A DNA stretch of 64,000 bases from an uncultured Streptococcus sp. (GCA_934229725.1 CAKQDX010000004.1:53468-117467); one strand, 5' to 3'. Positions 49,988 to 58,609 are shown, counted from the stretch's first letter. The notes: generated by a model from the sequence alone, not told the origin. Made by a program: numbers and translations.

Positions 49988-51472
49988 ATGAAGAAACAAG
50001 CTTTTAGTTCTGAACAGTATTTGAATCTGCAACGTGACCATATTTTGGAGCGTATTAACCAGTTTGACGGCAAGCTCTACTTGGAGTTTGGTGGCAAGAT
50101 GTTGGAGGACTTCCACGCTGCTCGTGTCCTTCCTGGTTATGAGCCTGACAATAAAATCAAGCTCCTTCAAGAGCTTAAAGATCAGGTTGAAGTGGTCATT
50201 GCCATTAATGCTAGCAATATCGAGCACTCTAAGGCTCGTGGTGACCTTGGTATTTCCTATGACCAAGAGGTGCTTCGTCTGATTGATACATTCAACGAGC
50301 TCAATATTTATGTGGGTTCTGTTGTCATCACACAGTATTCAGGTCAACCTGCGGCCGATGCTTTCCGTAACCAACTGGAAAAAAATGGCATCACGTCTTA
50401 CATCCACTACCCTATTAAGGGTTATCCAACGGATATGAACCATATCATTTCTCCTGAAGGTATGGGAAAAAATGACTATATCAAGACCAGCCGTAACCTA
50501 ATCGTTGTCACTGCTCCTGGTCCAGGTTCTGGTAAATTGGCGACATGTATGTCTAACATGTACCACGACCAAATCAATGGCATCAAATCTGGTTATGCTA
50601 AATTTGAAACTTTCCCAGTTTGGAATTTGCCACTTCATCACCCAGTCAACTTGGCCTATGAAGCTGCTACTGCGGACCTTGATGATGTCAATATGATTGA
50701 CCCCTTCCACTTGGAAACGTATGAAAAAACGACCGTAAACTACAACCGTGACATCGAAATTTTCCCAGTTCTCAAACGTATGCTTGAACGTATCCTTGGC
50801 GAATCTCCTTATGCTTCGCCTACAGATATGGGCGTTAACATGGTTGGCTTCGCTATTACCGATGATGAGGCTGCTAAAGAAGCTTCTAAACAAGAAATCA
50901 TCCGTCGCTACTATCAAACCGTTCTTGATTTTAAAAATGAACGTGTACCTGAAACTGCCGTTAAGAAAATCGAACTGCTCATGAACGATCTTGGTATCAC
51001 GCCTGAAGACCGTAAAGTCGTTGTAGCAGCACGTGCTAAGGCTGAAGAAACTGGTAGTTCTGCTCTTGCGCTTGAATTACCAAATGGCCAAATCGTCACT
51101 GGTAAAAATTCAGAACTCTTTGGTCCAACTGCGGCTGCTTTGATTAATGCTATCAAGACTTCTGCTGGCATTGCCAAAGAAACCAAACTCATCGAGCCTG
51201 AGGTGGTTAAACCCATCCAAGGTTTGAAAACCAACCATTTGGGTAGCCGTAATCCTCGTCTTCACTCAAATGAAATTCTCATTGCCTTGGCTATCACTGC
51301 TGCTAACAATGCAGATGCGGCCCGTGCCATGAAGGAACTTGGTAACCTCAAGGGATCTGAAGCCCACTCAACCATCATCCTTACTGATGAAGATAAAAAT
51401 GTCCTCCGTAAGCTTGGTATCAATGTGACCTTCGATCCTTACTATCAATACGACAAATTATATCGTAAGTAA
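49988..51472 (+). CDS. DUF1846 family protein
   Basis: A 494-residue cytoplasmic protein of the DUF1846 family, common and well conserved in streptococci. It contains a P-loop-like TAPGPGSGKLATCMSN (about residues 176-191) and conserved VWNLPLHHPVN and NHLGSRNPRLHSNE segments. A structure from S. pneumoniae is known for the family, but its function is not established. The start follows AGAGGTATTTTTATTT, a longish spacing. It is transcribed alone and highly codon-biased, suggesting good expression. Confidence 0.92.
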   Translation: MKKQAFSSEQYLNLQRDHILERINQFDGKLYLEFGGKMLEDFHAARVLPGYEPDNKIKLLQELKDQVEVVIAINASNIEHSKARGDLGISYDQEVLRLIDTFNELNIYVGSVVITQYSGQPAADAFRNQLEKNGITSYIHYPIKGYPTDMNHIISPEGMGKNDYIKTSRNLIVVTAPGPGSGKLATCMSNMYHDQINGIKSGYAKFETFPVWNLPLHHPVNLAYEAATADLDDVNMIDPFHLETYEKTTVNYNRDIEIFPVLKRMLERILGESPYASPTDMGVNMVGFAITDDEAAKEASKQEIIRRYYQTVLDFKNERVPETAVKKIELLMNDLGITPEDRKVVVAARAKAEETGSSALALELPNGQIVTGKNSELFGPTAAALINAIKTSAGIAKETKLIEPEVVKPIQGLKTNHLGSRNPRLHSNEILIALAITAANNADAARAMKELGNLKGSEAHSTIILTDEDKNVLRKLGINVTFDPYYQYDKLYRK

Positions 51473-51489
51473 TCTATCACTAGAAACAA

Positions 51490-51523
51490 GAAAGACCTCA
51501 GTTTTACCAACTGGGGTCTTTTA
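51490..51523 (+). terminator. Terminator of the DUF1846 gene
   Basis: AAAGACCTCAGTT / AACTGGGGTCTTTT, strong stem with T end. Confidence 0.88.
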
Positions 51524-51618
51524 GAAATCAACAGAGAAACTAGCTGAATAAAAAAGGAGAACTCTATCAAGTTCCCTTTTTGACAACCCACTTTCTCGTC
51601 TCAACCTTTTCTCAAAAA

Positions 51619-51693
51619 ATGGAGAGCAGCCTAGCATTTTTATGAAAAAGTGAGTTAAAAGTATCAAACAGAGGGCTAGGCCACTCCCGATTC
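51619..51693 (-). repeat. Dispersed intergenic repeat, copy 2
   Basis: This is the inverse copy of the element at 35216-35293: the minus strand has GAATCGGGAGTGG, CTAG and the identical 20-base block TTTAACTCACTTTTTCATAA (51640-51659). The two copies differ in the stretches between. Confidence 0.75.
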
Positions 51694-51696
51694 TAA

Positions 51697-52041
51697 TTAG
51701 TCTACAATTTCTAACTTGAGAAAGGGTAAGCTAAAAAGCAAAATTATAGTAGATAGGACAGCAATGAGTGGGAGGTAACGACCTCCAATAAAGTATAGAA
51801 ACAATGGTGCTACCGCTATGAGGCGATTTATAAAATTACCTGTAACCCGAACAGTTTGACCATCCTCAACAGTAATCGTATTGGACTTATAGCCCCATTT
51901 ACCTACACTTAAACGAGCTTTCGATGAAGGTAGGGAGACTGTCACATCTTCAACCCCAGAAACCGTTCCCACAAGACTAGTATCAACCCTAATAGGACTC
52001 TTTCTAGCCACCTTGCTCGCTTCAATTGTAATACTAGACAC
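51697..52041 (-). CDS. Small two-helix membrane protein, unknown
   Basis: A 114-residue protein. Residues 1-70 look like a small beta-rich domain (VGTVSGVEDVTVSLPSSKAR, then VGKWGYKSNTITVEDGQTVR), possibly a PEGA-like fold, followed by two membrane helices (about 71-87 and 90-108). The start appears to be GTG 52041, since GGAG lies 7 bases before it and no in-frame ATG fits. I do not recognise a characterised family. It is transcribed alone, convergent with the DUF1846 gene. Confidence 0.6.
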   Translation of the reverse strand: MSSITIEASKVARKSPIRVDTSLVGTVSGVEDVTVSLPSSKARLSVGKWGYKSNTITVEDGQTVRVTGNFINRLIAVAPLFLYFIGGRYLPLIAVLSTIILLFSLPFLKLEIVD

Positions 52042-52224
52042 TACACATCTCCTTTTCCTATCTTTCTAACTATATTATACACGCTTTGAAACGCTTACAC
52101 AAGTGAAAGTCCCCCTCTTGCTACCTTTCTAACGGTCATACAAGAATTGTAACCATTTGTTAGAATTAGCAGTTCTTGTCACCCAAAAAGCTTTTGTTTA
52201 GTGTCAATGGGGTTATAGTGGGTA

Positions 52225-53208
52225 CTACTCTTCTTCTGGGTAGACTAAGCCCCAATCTTTGCGGAGTTGGGTCATGAGCTCCATGACATCTCGGCTATAG
52301 TTCAGATAAAGATGATTTTCTTGACCCGAGACGGCTGCTTCCATGTCTAGGACTTCATACTGGAGGGCTTTGGCAGTTTCTCCTGCCTCGATGACTTCTT
52401 GTGAGCCATCTTCCGTATAGGTTATGACTGCCCTTTGCCCACGTGGGTACTCGTAGAGTTCGATATAGCCCTTATCATAAGCAATGGTACCACGTTTAGG
52501 CTGTTTGGCATGGAGACTCAGTGTCACCGTCGCCATTTCCCCTTCTGCATTGGTAAGGAGAATACCCGCTTGTTCATCAACACCTGTCGGTGCCAACTTG
52601 ACCTGCGAAACCATATCCGTCGGTTGCGATGTCATAAACCAGCGAACAAAAGATAAGGCATAAACTCCGATATCGAGTAAGGCACCACCAGCCAGATTAC
52701 GATTGAAAAAGCGATTGGTCATGTCGTACTCTTTATAAGAACCAAAGTTCATCTGGATAACTTTGAGTGGGCCTAGCTTGCCGCTATCCACAATTTCAGA
52801 GAGCTTACGATAGATTGGCATATGGAAAATGGTCATAGCTTCTGCCAGTTTGACATGATTTTCTTCTGCTAATTGGATAGCTTCTGCCAATTCTTCACTG
52901 TTTAGCGTGATAGATTTTTCACAGAGGACGTGTTTACCAGCTGCGAGGGCCTTACGAAGGTAATTAATATGGGTATTGTGGGGTGTGGAAATATAAATAA
53001 TGTCCACTTCTGGATCTTCAAAGACTTGGTCAATCTCTTGATAAACCTTTTCAATGCCGTATTATTCAGCAAAGGCAACACCCTTTTCATAGGTGCGATT
53101 AGCAACAGAATAAAGTTTTCCTCCAAGGGCTTCCATAGCTTGCGCCAATTCGTTTGCAATAACGCCAGTCCCAAGACTTGCCCACTTATACTTGATTTGA
53201 TTTGTCAT
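52225..53208 (-). pseudogene. Gfo/Idh/MocA-family oxidoreductase with an internal stop
   Basis: The frame opens at ATG 53208 with the NAD-binding segment (MTNQIKYKWASLGTGVIANE) and runs to a TAA at 53062-53064 (after VAFAE), where related proteins have Lys, Glu or similar. It then continues in frame (YGIEKVYQEIDQVFEDPEVD, and on with STPHNTHINYLRKAL, GKHVLCEKSITLN and GGALLDIGVYALSFV) to 52225. The whole would be about 327 residues, normal for the family. One base change explains the break: a nonsense mutation or a sequencing error. It starts 12 bp after dhaM, so it belongs to the dha operon. Confidence 0.82.
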
Positions 53209-53220
53209 AGCATACTTTCT

Positions 53221-53595
53221 TTACTTTTGAATAGTTAAGTCATTAACCTGAGATAAGATTTCAACCTCACTAGCTCCTGCCTGAAGTAAGGCTGAAGCTG
53301 TGTAGGCTCCCTCAATAAGGGGGACTTGTTGAATGAGAATTTCCTTGTCTGAGAATTCCTCAACCATTTCCAAATTCATACGAGCACTGCCCAAGTCATA
53401 AAAGGCCAAGAGACGCTTAGCTGGTTGACTGTCCACTGCTACCTGAACATGGTCGAAACTTGATCCTAAGCCACCATCTTCAAGGCCACCTGTTGCTGTC
53501 AGGGGAATATCGGGTGCGACTTCACGAATGAGCTGAACCAAGCCTTTAGCAATATCAGCAGAGTGGGAGACAATCACAATTCCAAGTTCTGGCAT
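53221..53595 (-). CDS. dhaM: PTS-dependent dihydroxyacetone kinase, phosphotransferase subunit
   Basis: A 124-residue EIIA-Man-like protein. The active His lies in LGIVIVSHSADIAKGL (about residue 11), which receives phosphate from HPr. The short, single-domain form is usual in Gram-positives. Downstream partner of dhaL by 3 bp. It passes phosphate to the ADP held by DhaL. Confidence 0.93.
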   Translation of the reverse strand: MPELGIVIVSHSADIAKGLVQLIREVAPDIPLTATGGLEDGGLGSSFDHVQVAVDSQPAKRLLAFYDLGSARMNLEMVEEFSDKEILIQQVPLIEGAYTASALLQAGASEVEILSQVNDLTIQK

Positions 53596-53598
53596 GTC

Positions 53599-54174
53599 CT
53601 ATTCCTCCGCTTCTAGCAAGGCTTTGAAGAGCAATCCTGAGGATTGTGATCCAGGGTCAATATGACCAATAGAGCGCTCACCTACATAGGAAGCCCGACC
53701 TTTTGTTGCCACAATATCCTTGGTGGACAAAACAGCCTGTTCAATAAAATCATTCGTTAATTGATCCTTTTTGACAGCTTCCACAACAGGGCTCCAAACA
53801 TCCACCATGGTCTTTTCACCAACTTGAGCATGGCCTCTTTTAACAATCATATCAAGACCTGCTTCAAGAATTCCTGGCAAATCCTGTCCCGCTTGTTCAG
53901 CCTTCATCATACCCATGAATGCAGACCCATAGAGTGGGCCAGAGGCCCCACCGACCTTGCTAATCAAGGCCATAGAGACTGCCTTGAAAACCTCTGAGGA
54001 ACTTTGAGGAGATGATGTATTAAGAGCTTCAATGGCTGCTGCCATGCCACGCGCCAAGTTAGCCCCGTGGTCGCCATCGCCAATTGGACCATCTAATTCA
54101 GAAAGATAGTCTTTTTCTTCTTGTACCTTTTGGTTAAAAAGAGTCATCCATTTTACTGCAACTGTTTTATCCAT
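53599..54174 (-). CDS. dhaL: Dihydroxyacetone kinase, ADP-binding subunit
   Basis: A 191-residue all-helical protein with the nucleotide-binding Asp triad in DGPIGDGDHGANLARGM (about residues 28-44) and GGASGPLYGSAFMG (about 77-90), then GRASYVGERSIGHIDPGSQS. It holds ADP as a coenzyme that is re-phosphorylated by DhaM and used by DhaK. It lies between dhaK (30 bp) and dhaM (3 bp). The ribosome site before ATG is weak. Confidence 0.95.
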   Translation of the reverse strand: MDKTVAVKWMTLFNQKVQEEKDYLSELDGPIGDGDHGANLARGMAAAIEALNTSSPQSSSEVFKAVSMALISKVGGASGPLYGSAFMGMMKAEQAGQDLPGILEAGLDMIVKRGHAQVGEKTMVDVWSPVVEAVKKDQLTNDFIEQAVLSTKDIVATKGRASYVGERSIGHIDPGSQSSGLLFKALLEAEE

Positions 54175-54204
54175 AATATACCAGATTTCTAGTTTTTGTC
54201 ATTC

Positions 54205-55194
54205 TTACCATGCGATAGTCTTAACAGGACTTTCTAAAGCCGCAAGCCAAGCATCATCTTCAATCTTCATAAGGGTTAGTGAAAGACCTGCCATATCAAT
54301 AGAAGTCATGTAGTTACCCAATTTTCTATAAACCACATCTAAGCCTGCAGCTCCAAGAAGACTTGCCACATCATTGGCAAAGATATACTGCTCCATGAGT
54401 GGCGTTGCACCCATACCATTGATGAGAAGGGCATAGCGCTCACCAGTCTTTGCCCCGAAGGCTTCTATAAGTTTACCAGTCAATTCTTCCGCTAAAAGGC
54501 GAGAAGGTTGCATAGACTCCTTACGATAACCTGGCTCACCGTGGATACCAATACCATATTCGATTTCATCCTCTGCTAGGACAAAGCCAGGCTTGCCGAC
54601 CTCAGGAACTGTCGCCCCGCTAAGGGCCAAACCAATGGTATGGATATTAGGGACAATCTTGTCTGCCAAGGCTTTGATTTCAGCCAGAGACTTACCTTCA
54701 CGAGCCGCATGACCTAAAATTTTGTGAACGAAAATAGTACCTGCAACCCCACGACGACCTTGTGTATAGAGGCTATTTTCCACAGCGATATCGTCGTCCA
54801 CAACGACGCTGGCAACCTCGATACCTTCCATCTCAGCCAATTCTTGAGCCATCTCAAAATTCATGATGTCGCCTGAATAATTTTTAACCACCATGAAGAC
54901 ACCAGCCCCCTGGTCCGCTTCCTTGATAGCTTCCAAAATTTGATCAGGCGTTGGCGACGTGAAGACAGCACCTGCAATGGCTGCTGAAAGCATACCATCA
55001 CCTACAAAACCAGCGTGGGCTGGCTCGTGACCACTTCCACCACCAGAAATAAGACCAACCTGACCAGGAGCCTGCTCATTTCTTGCAATGATGTCAAATC
55101 CATCAACACGATGCACCAAATCATGATGTACATAAGCCAAGCCATCTAGCATCTCAGTGACAACATTTTCAGGATTATTGATAATTTTTTTCAT
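54205..55194 (-). CDS. dhaK: Dihydroxyacetone kinase, substrate-binding subunit
   Basis: A 329-residue subunit that binds dihydroxyacetone covalently through a His in the YGIGIHGEPGYRK segment (about residue 218). Other conserved parts: LISGGGSGHEPAHAGFVG (about 48-65), VKNYSGDIMNFEMA and LINGMGATPLMEQY. With DhaL and DhaM it forms dihydroxyacetone phosphate for glycolysis. The start follows AAAGGAGG. It is the first gene of the operon; a consensus cre about 120 bp upstream indicates catabolite control. Confidence 0.96.
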   Translation of the reverse strand: MKKIINNPENVVTEMLDGLAYVHHDLVHRVDGFDIIARNEQAPGQVGLISGGGSGHEPAHAGFVGDGMLSAAIAGAVFTSPTPDQILEAIKEADQGAGVFMVVKNYSGDIMNFEMAQELAEMEGIEVASVVVDDDIAVENSLYTQGRRGVAGTIFVHKILGHAAREGKSLAEIKALADKIVPNIHTIGLALSGATVPEVGKPGFVLAEDEIEYGIGIHGEPGYRKESMQPSRLLAEELTGKLIEAFGAKTGERYALLINGMGATPLMEQYIFANDVASLLGAAGLDVVYRKLGNYMTSIDMAGLSLTLMKIEDDAWLAALESPVKTIAW

Positions 55195-55314
55195 GGAATT
55201 GCCTCCTTTTCAAAGGTATCATTTATTACACTTTCATACGCTTCCTTCTGTGATTGCTCATTTCCCTATAAATAAAGGACTTCGGCGCTTTTTGATAAAG
55301 GTAGCGCAAAAATA

Positions 55315-55328
55315 TGTAAACGCATACA
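55315..55328. promoter_or_regulatory. cre site upstream of dhaK
   Basis: TGTAAACGCATACA, full match to the cre consensus, in the divergent gap before dhaK and the exporter gene. Confidence 0.8.
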
Positions 55329-55522
55329 TTACATGACTTAATTGTAGCATTTGCCTCAATCATTAGCAAGGTAAAAGGGTAGGGCAGCCACCTTTCAAAA
55401 GTACAGGATTACTGTCAAAGAACATTCTCATAAAAAGTCGGATTTCAGTCACCAAAGTCATTGAAAAACGGCTTATCAACGCTTATAATGGAATGGCGAC
55501 TAAAGCGATAAGGAGGGGTCAC

Positions 55523-56782
55523 ATGACTATCGATTTTCCAAATGAAACAGAGACTCAAAACGAAATGGATGCGGTCCTTCAGGCAGGACGCATTCTCATG
55601 GAGAGCGGTGCTGAGATTTACCGTATTGAAGACACCATGGGGCATATGGCCAAATCTCTAGGCATTAGGGACTTTTCTTCTTATGTGGTCAATCGGGGAG
55701 TCATGATTTCTGGACTCAACCGTTCAGGGCTTAAAGAATCTCGTATTCTGGCTACCTCAGCCCCCTCCATCCATCTGGGCAAACTCGAAGAGGTTAACCG
55801 CTTATCACGAGAGCTGACAGAGCAGCCAAATCCAGTTCTTTCCAGTATTTTCCAAAAGCTGAGAACCATTGAACACAAGACCTTCTATCGTCCTCTCGAG
55901 GATATTATTGCTTGTATTATTGGGGCAGGGAGCTTTTCACTAGCCCTTGGCAGTAGTTGGATTGATGGGACGGCTGCGGCCATATCTGGGCTCTTTGTGG
56001 GGATTGGCATGCAGCTTTTTTCCCGTTTCATTCATACCAGCTTCTTGCAGATTATCCTCTCTAGTGCCATTGCTGCCTTATCAGCTAATATTCTCTATAC
56101 TCTGGGCATTGGACAACATCGTAGTGTCATTATCCTAGGGACCTTGATGATTTTGATTCCTGGGGCCTACTTTGTTAATGCCATCCGAGAATTCACCCAG
56201 AACAACTACTATAGTGGTCTAGCCCTGATGCTGTCGGGGGTCTCCACTTGTCTATCGATCTCTGTCGGTGTCCTTGCCATGATTTCCATTCTCCCCTTTG
56301 CGGAGCAGCTATCAGGCGTCTTTTCAACACCGTCTACCTCTTGGCTAGAAGTCCTAACTCAGACTGTCATGGCAGGAATAGGGACAGCAGCCTTCTCCGT
56401 GCTCTACCGAGTGCCTAAGAAATACTTCTTAGACCTTGGAACCCTAGGTGCCGGCTCATGGCTCCTCTACCTCTTGATTTGGAACAATACCCATCACGAA
56501 GTCTTAGCCATCCTCTTTCCAGCCCTTCTGGTCACCTTCACCTCACGCTTTTTGGCCCACTACCGTAGGTGTCCAGCCACAGTCTTCCTAGCCTCAAGCA
56601 TGTTCCCACTCATTCCAGGGATGAGCTTCTACCGTGCCATCTACTTCCTCTTGATTGGAAATTCGGACCTAGGTCTCAGTTTCCTACGAGCTTGTTTCCT
56701 GACCTCCTTTACCATCGCCATCGCTGTCAGTTTGACACAACAAATCCCTAGCCGTTATTTTGTCCTAGGGAAGAAAAAATAA
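55523..56782 (+). CDS. Threonine/serine exporter family protein (fused ThrE type)
   Basis: A 419-residue membrane protein. The N-terminal cytoplasmic part (about 1-110, QAGRILMESGAEIYRIEDTM) plus five helices make the ThrE/DUF1212 unit; the C-terminal five helices form the DUF3815 unit, with LPLIPGMSFYRAIYF-like sequence (here MFPLIPGMSFYRAI). Family members export threonine and serine by proton antiport. I choose ATG 55523 after AAGGAGG; the longer frame from 55493 has no ribosome site. Single gene with a strong terminator. Confidence 0.85.
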   Translation: MTIDFPNETETQNEMDAVLQAGRILMESGAEIYRIEDTMGHMAKSLGIRDFSSYVVNRGVMISGLNRSGLKESRILATSAPSIHLGKLEEVNRLSRELTEQPNPVLSSIFQKLRTIEHKTFYRPLEDIIACIIGAGSFSLALGSSWIDGTAAAISGLFVGIGMQLFSRFIHTSFLQIILSSAIAALSANILYTLGIGQHRSVIILGTLMILIPGAYFVNAIREFTQNNYYSGLALMLSGVSTCLSISVGVLAMISILPFAEQLSGVFSTPSTSWLEVLTQTVMAGIGTAAFSVLYRVPKKYFLDLGTLGAGSWLLYLLIWNNTHHEVLAILFPALLVTFTSRFLAHYRRCPATVFLASSMFPLIPGMSFYRAIYFLLIGNSDLGLSFLRACFLTSFTIAIAVSLTQQIPSRYFVLGKKK

Positions 56783-56789
56783 ATTGTTG

Positions 56790-56824
56790 AAAGCCATTGG
56801 TTTTGTATACCAGTGGCTTTTTTG
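56790..56824 (+). terminator. Terminator of the exporter gene
   Basis: AAAGCCATTGG / CCAGTGGCTTT followed by TTTT. Confidence 0.9.
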
Positions 56825-56850
56825 ATGGCTTGATTAGAATAAATGACAGT

Positions 56851-56881
56851 CAAAAAGGCAGCCTCTAAAAAAAGCTACCTG
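56851..56881 (-). terminator. Probable terminator of the accessory islet, minus strand
   Basis: AGGTAGC / GCTGCCT (one mismatch) followed by TTTTT on the minus strand. Confidence 0.5.
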
Positions 56882-56983
56882 ACAAAATCTCTTTCATAAA
56901 TCTACTTCTAAGCAAACGATTATTAAACATCTTTAGGATACAAACGCCCGAGTAGGTCCTTCTTACGGCTCAAATCATTGTCA

Positions 56984-57301
56984 TTATTTCACATCATCCT
57001 CATACAAACTTGCTACCAAGCGTTCAAAGGGCTCTATATACTCCCAATACTCAAAAGGAAGATTCGAAATCTTACTTAGATCATTATCATCAAAATGATA
57101 CACCAGATGGCGTAGTATTTGAGTTTCAATAAAATGGATATCTCTCAACTGCTCAAAACTAATTGTATCCAGTTCAGAGATATACTGACACAAGTCATCA
57201 AGTGCCTTTACATCAAATGTTTTCTCCTCATGTAGAAAGTAGAGAAAGCTCTGATTCTCACCTCTTTTATTATCTTCTATCAGATTCCTCTTATACGTCA
57301 T
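56984..57301 (-). CDS. Hypothetical acidic protein next to an immunity gene
   Basis: A 105-residue acidic, soluble, mostly helical protein (HEEKTFDVKALDDLCQYISE, then FEYWEYIEPFERLVASLYED). A good ribosome site (AAGGAAAGGATG) precedes the ATG. I do not recognise a family. It follows the bacteriocin immunity gene on the same strand after a terminator-like hairpin, so an immunity-related role is possible but unproven. The gene is AT-rich, as is the whole islet. Confidence 0.6.
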   Translation of the reverse strand: MTYKRNLIEDNKRGENQSFLYFLHEEKTFDVKALDDLCQYISELDTISFEQLRDIHFIETQILRHLVYHFDDNDLSKISNLPFEYWEYIEPFERLVASLYEDDVK

Positions 57302-57363
57302 TCTTACATCCTTTCCTTAAAAAGCGAAACTTGAGTAACAAGATACTCAAGATTAGAAATACA

Positions 57364-57403
57364 AAAAATCAACCAAATCCAACTTAATGGGTTTAGTTGA
57401 TCT
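57364..57403 (-). terminator. Terminator after the immunity gene
   Basis: ATCAAC..AAACCC / GGATTT..GTTGAT hairpin with TTTTTT on the minus strand and CTTTTT on the other; usable both ways. Confidence 0.7.
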
Positions 57404-57439
57404 TTTTGGTCATTTTACTAATTATCACAAGCAGATAAA

Positions 57440-57769
57440 TCATTTAAAAGACAAACTGCCGAGTGATGTTAATCCTATTGCTAGATTAAAGTTACGCTCT
57501 GATTTTTCTTGGAATTCTGTGAGCGTCTTACTCAAGTCACTCACTCCAGAACTCAGTGATTTGCCTTTAGAAAGATTGCGGACTGCTAGAACTTGAATAG
57601 CTCTGCATAATTCTGCAAGAAGTTCATCATTATCCTTCTTTCCAACTTCGATTTCATTTTTAAACGTTACGAGCAACTCTCTCTCATTTTCAGTTGTTTC
57701 TGGATTTACAATCAGATTATAGATATTATTTAAGATATCCGTAATTTGCGTATTATTGCTTTTTGTCAT
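57440..57769 (-). CDS. Bacteriocin immunity protein (enterocin A immunity family)
   Basis: A 109-residue protein with the helical-bundle pattern of the EntA immunity family (ILNNIYNLIVNPETTENERE, LLAELCRAIQVLAVRNLSKG, and a charged amphipathic C-terminus). Such proteins shield the mannose PTS of producers from pediocin-like bacteriocins. The ATG follows GGAGG, which lies in the last codons of a truncated bacteriocin-leader frame 5 bp upstream, sharing one promoter. No intact bacteriocin, transporter or peptidase gene is in the islet, so this looks like an orphan immunity gene. Confidence 0.85.
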   Translation of the reverse strand: MTKSNNTQITDILNNIYNLIVNPETTENERELLVTFKNEIEVGKKDNDELLAELCRAIQVLAVRNLSKGKSLSSGVSDLSKTLTEFQEKSERNFNLAIGLTSLGSLSFK

Positions 57770-57774
57770 CTAGA

Positions 57775-57846
57775 TTACCTCCTATAACCTGTAGCAAGAT
57801 TAGGTCGAGCAAGTGAATTAAATTGGTTAATTGTTTGTGTTGTCAT
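57775..57846 (-). pseudogene. Truncated class II bacteriocin leader frame
   Basis: A 23-codon frame with its own promoter and ribosome site (AAGAGGTC). It begins MTTQTINQFNSL and ends LATGYRR; the first half and the LAT position match double-glycine leaders of Blp-type bacteriocins, but the GG cleavage site and the whole mature peptide are missing. The stop overlaps the ribosome site of the immunity gene. Most likely the bacteriocin core was deleted, leaving a leader that keeps the immunity gene expressed. It is too short for standard gene finders. Confidence 0.6.
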
Positions 57847-57882
57847 GAGCAACGACCTCTTTTAATAGTTCGCTATGATACC

Positions 57883-57911
57883 ATTATACATTTCTAATAT
57901 TTCAAATTCAA
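57883..57911 (-). promoter_or_regulatory. Promoter of the leader-immunity unit
   Basis: TTGAAT (57906-57911) and TATAAT (57883-57888) on the minus strand with a 17-bp spacer, 36 bp before the leader start. No BlpR-type direct repeat is obvious. Confidence 0.8.
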
Positions 57912-57977
57912 GACTAAAAATATCTTTCTGCCACAAATACACGAACGGGCAAAAAGAGTAATCAGACGTTTACTTCT

Positions 57978-58307
57978 CTACATATTTTTTCCTAATTGAC
58001 CTATCAATGTATCTAAGCTATTTGAATGATGCAAAATCCTAATAACAGTTACAACATCATTGTCCAAACGGTAAAAGATAGAATAGTTTTTTATAACTAG
58101 ACGCCTAACTTTTAGCCCTAAATCTAGGAACTCTGGAACGATAGCACACCTTTCGGGAAAGACTTCCAATGATTGAATTGCCTTGGCTAGTCTGTTAAAT
58201 AGTTTCATTGCCGCTTGAGGAGATTGAAGTTTCTGGTTGATATAATCATAGATGGCTGTTAAATCATTCTCTGCACGCTTGGTGATATTAACTCTAATTG
58301 ATGTCAT
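57978..58307 (-). CDS. RelE/ParE-family toxin
   Basis: A 109-residue protein of the RelE/ParE superfamily: ITKRAENDLTAIYDYINQKL in the first two helices, FPERCAIVPEFLDLGLKVRRLVIKNY (core VRRLVIKNYSIFYRLD) in the sheet, and VTVIRILHHSN near the end. The last motif is typical of the ParE branch, which targets gyrase, though RNase activity is also possible. It overlaps the antitoxin gene by 4 bases (ATGA). Confidence 0.88.
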   Translation of the reverse strand: MTSIRVNITKRAENDLTAIYDYINQKLQSPQAAMKLFNRLAKAIQSLEVFPERCAIVPEFLDLGLKVRRLVIKNYSIFYRLDNDVVTVIRILHHSNSLDTLIGQLGKNM

Positions 58308-58609
58308 TTGTGCTTTTCTCGGAATTCCTTAAAGAAGTCATTGGCAGGTCGAACATCCCCACTATCAGCTTCATGATAAGCCTCAACCATCATAGCTCCG
58401 AATTCGTCAGCACTCATACGATCAACGCTTACTGACGATGGTGCATCTGGCAAAGAAATAGTGAATGGGATACTTTTAGTTAGAGCAACTTGTTTTAATA
58501 ACAAAGTAACCAATGTTGACATTGGCATGCCTAGTTGATTTAATACCTGTTCAGCTGACTTTTTATCCATTTCATCAACTCTAACATTAATCGTTGCTGT
58601 TTTACCCAT
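58304..58609 (-). CDS. RelB/DinJ-family antitoxin
   Basis: A 101-residue protein with an N-terminal ribbon-helix-helix (TATINVRVDEMDKKSAEQVL, then NQLGMPMSTLVTLLLKQVAL) of the DinJ type, and a flexible acidic C-terminal half for toxin binding (FGAMMVEAYHEADSGDVRPA). The ATG follows AGGAGG. It is the first gene of the toxin-antitoxin operon. It should repress its own promoter in the 200-bp gap before the glucosyltransferase terminator. Confidence 0.9.
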   Translation of the reverse strand: MGKTATINVRVDEMDKKSAEQVLNQLGMPMSTLVTLLLKQVALTKSIPFTISLPDAPSSVSVDRMSADEFGAMMVEAYHEADSGDVRPANDFFKEFREKHK

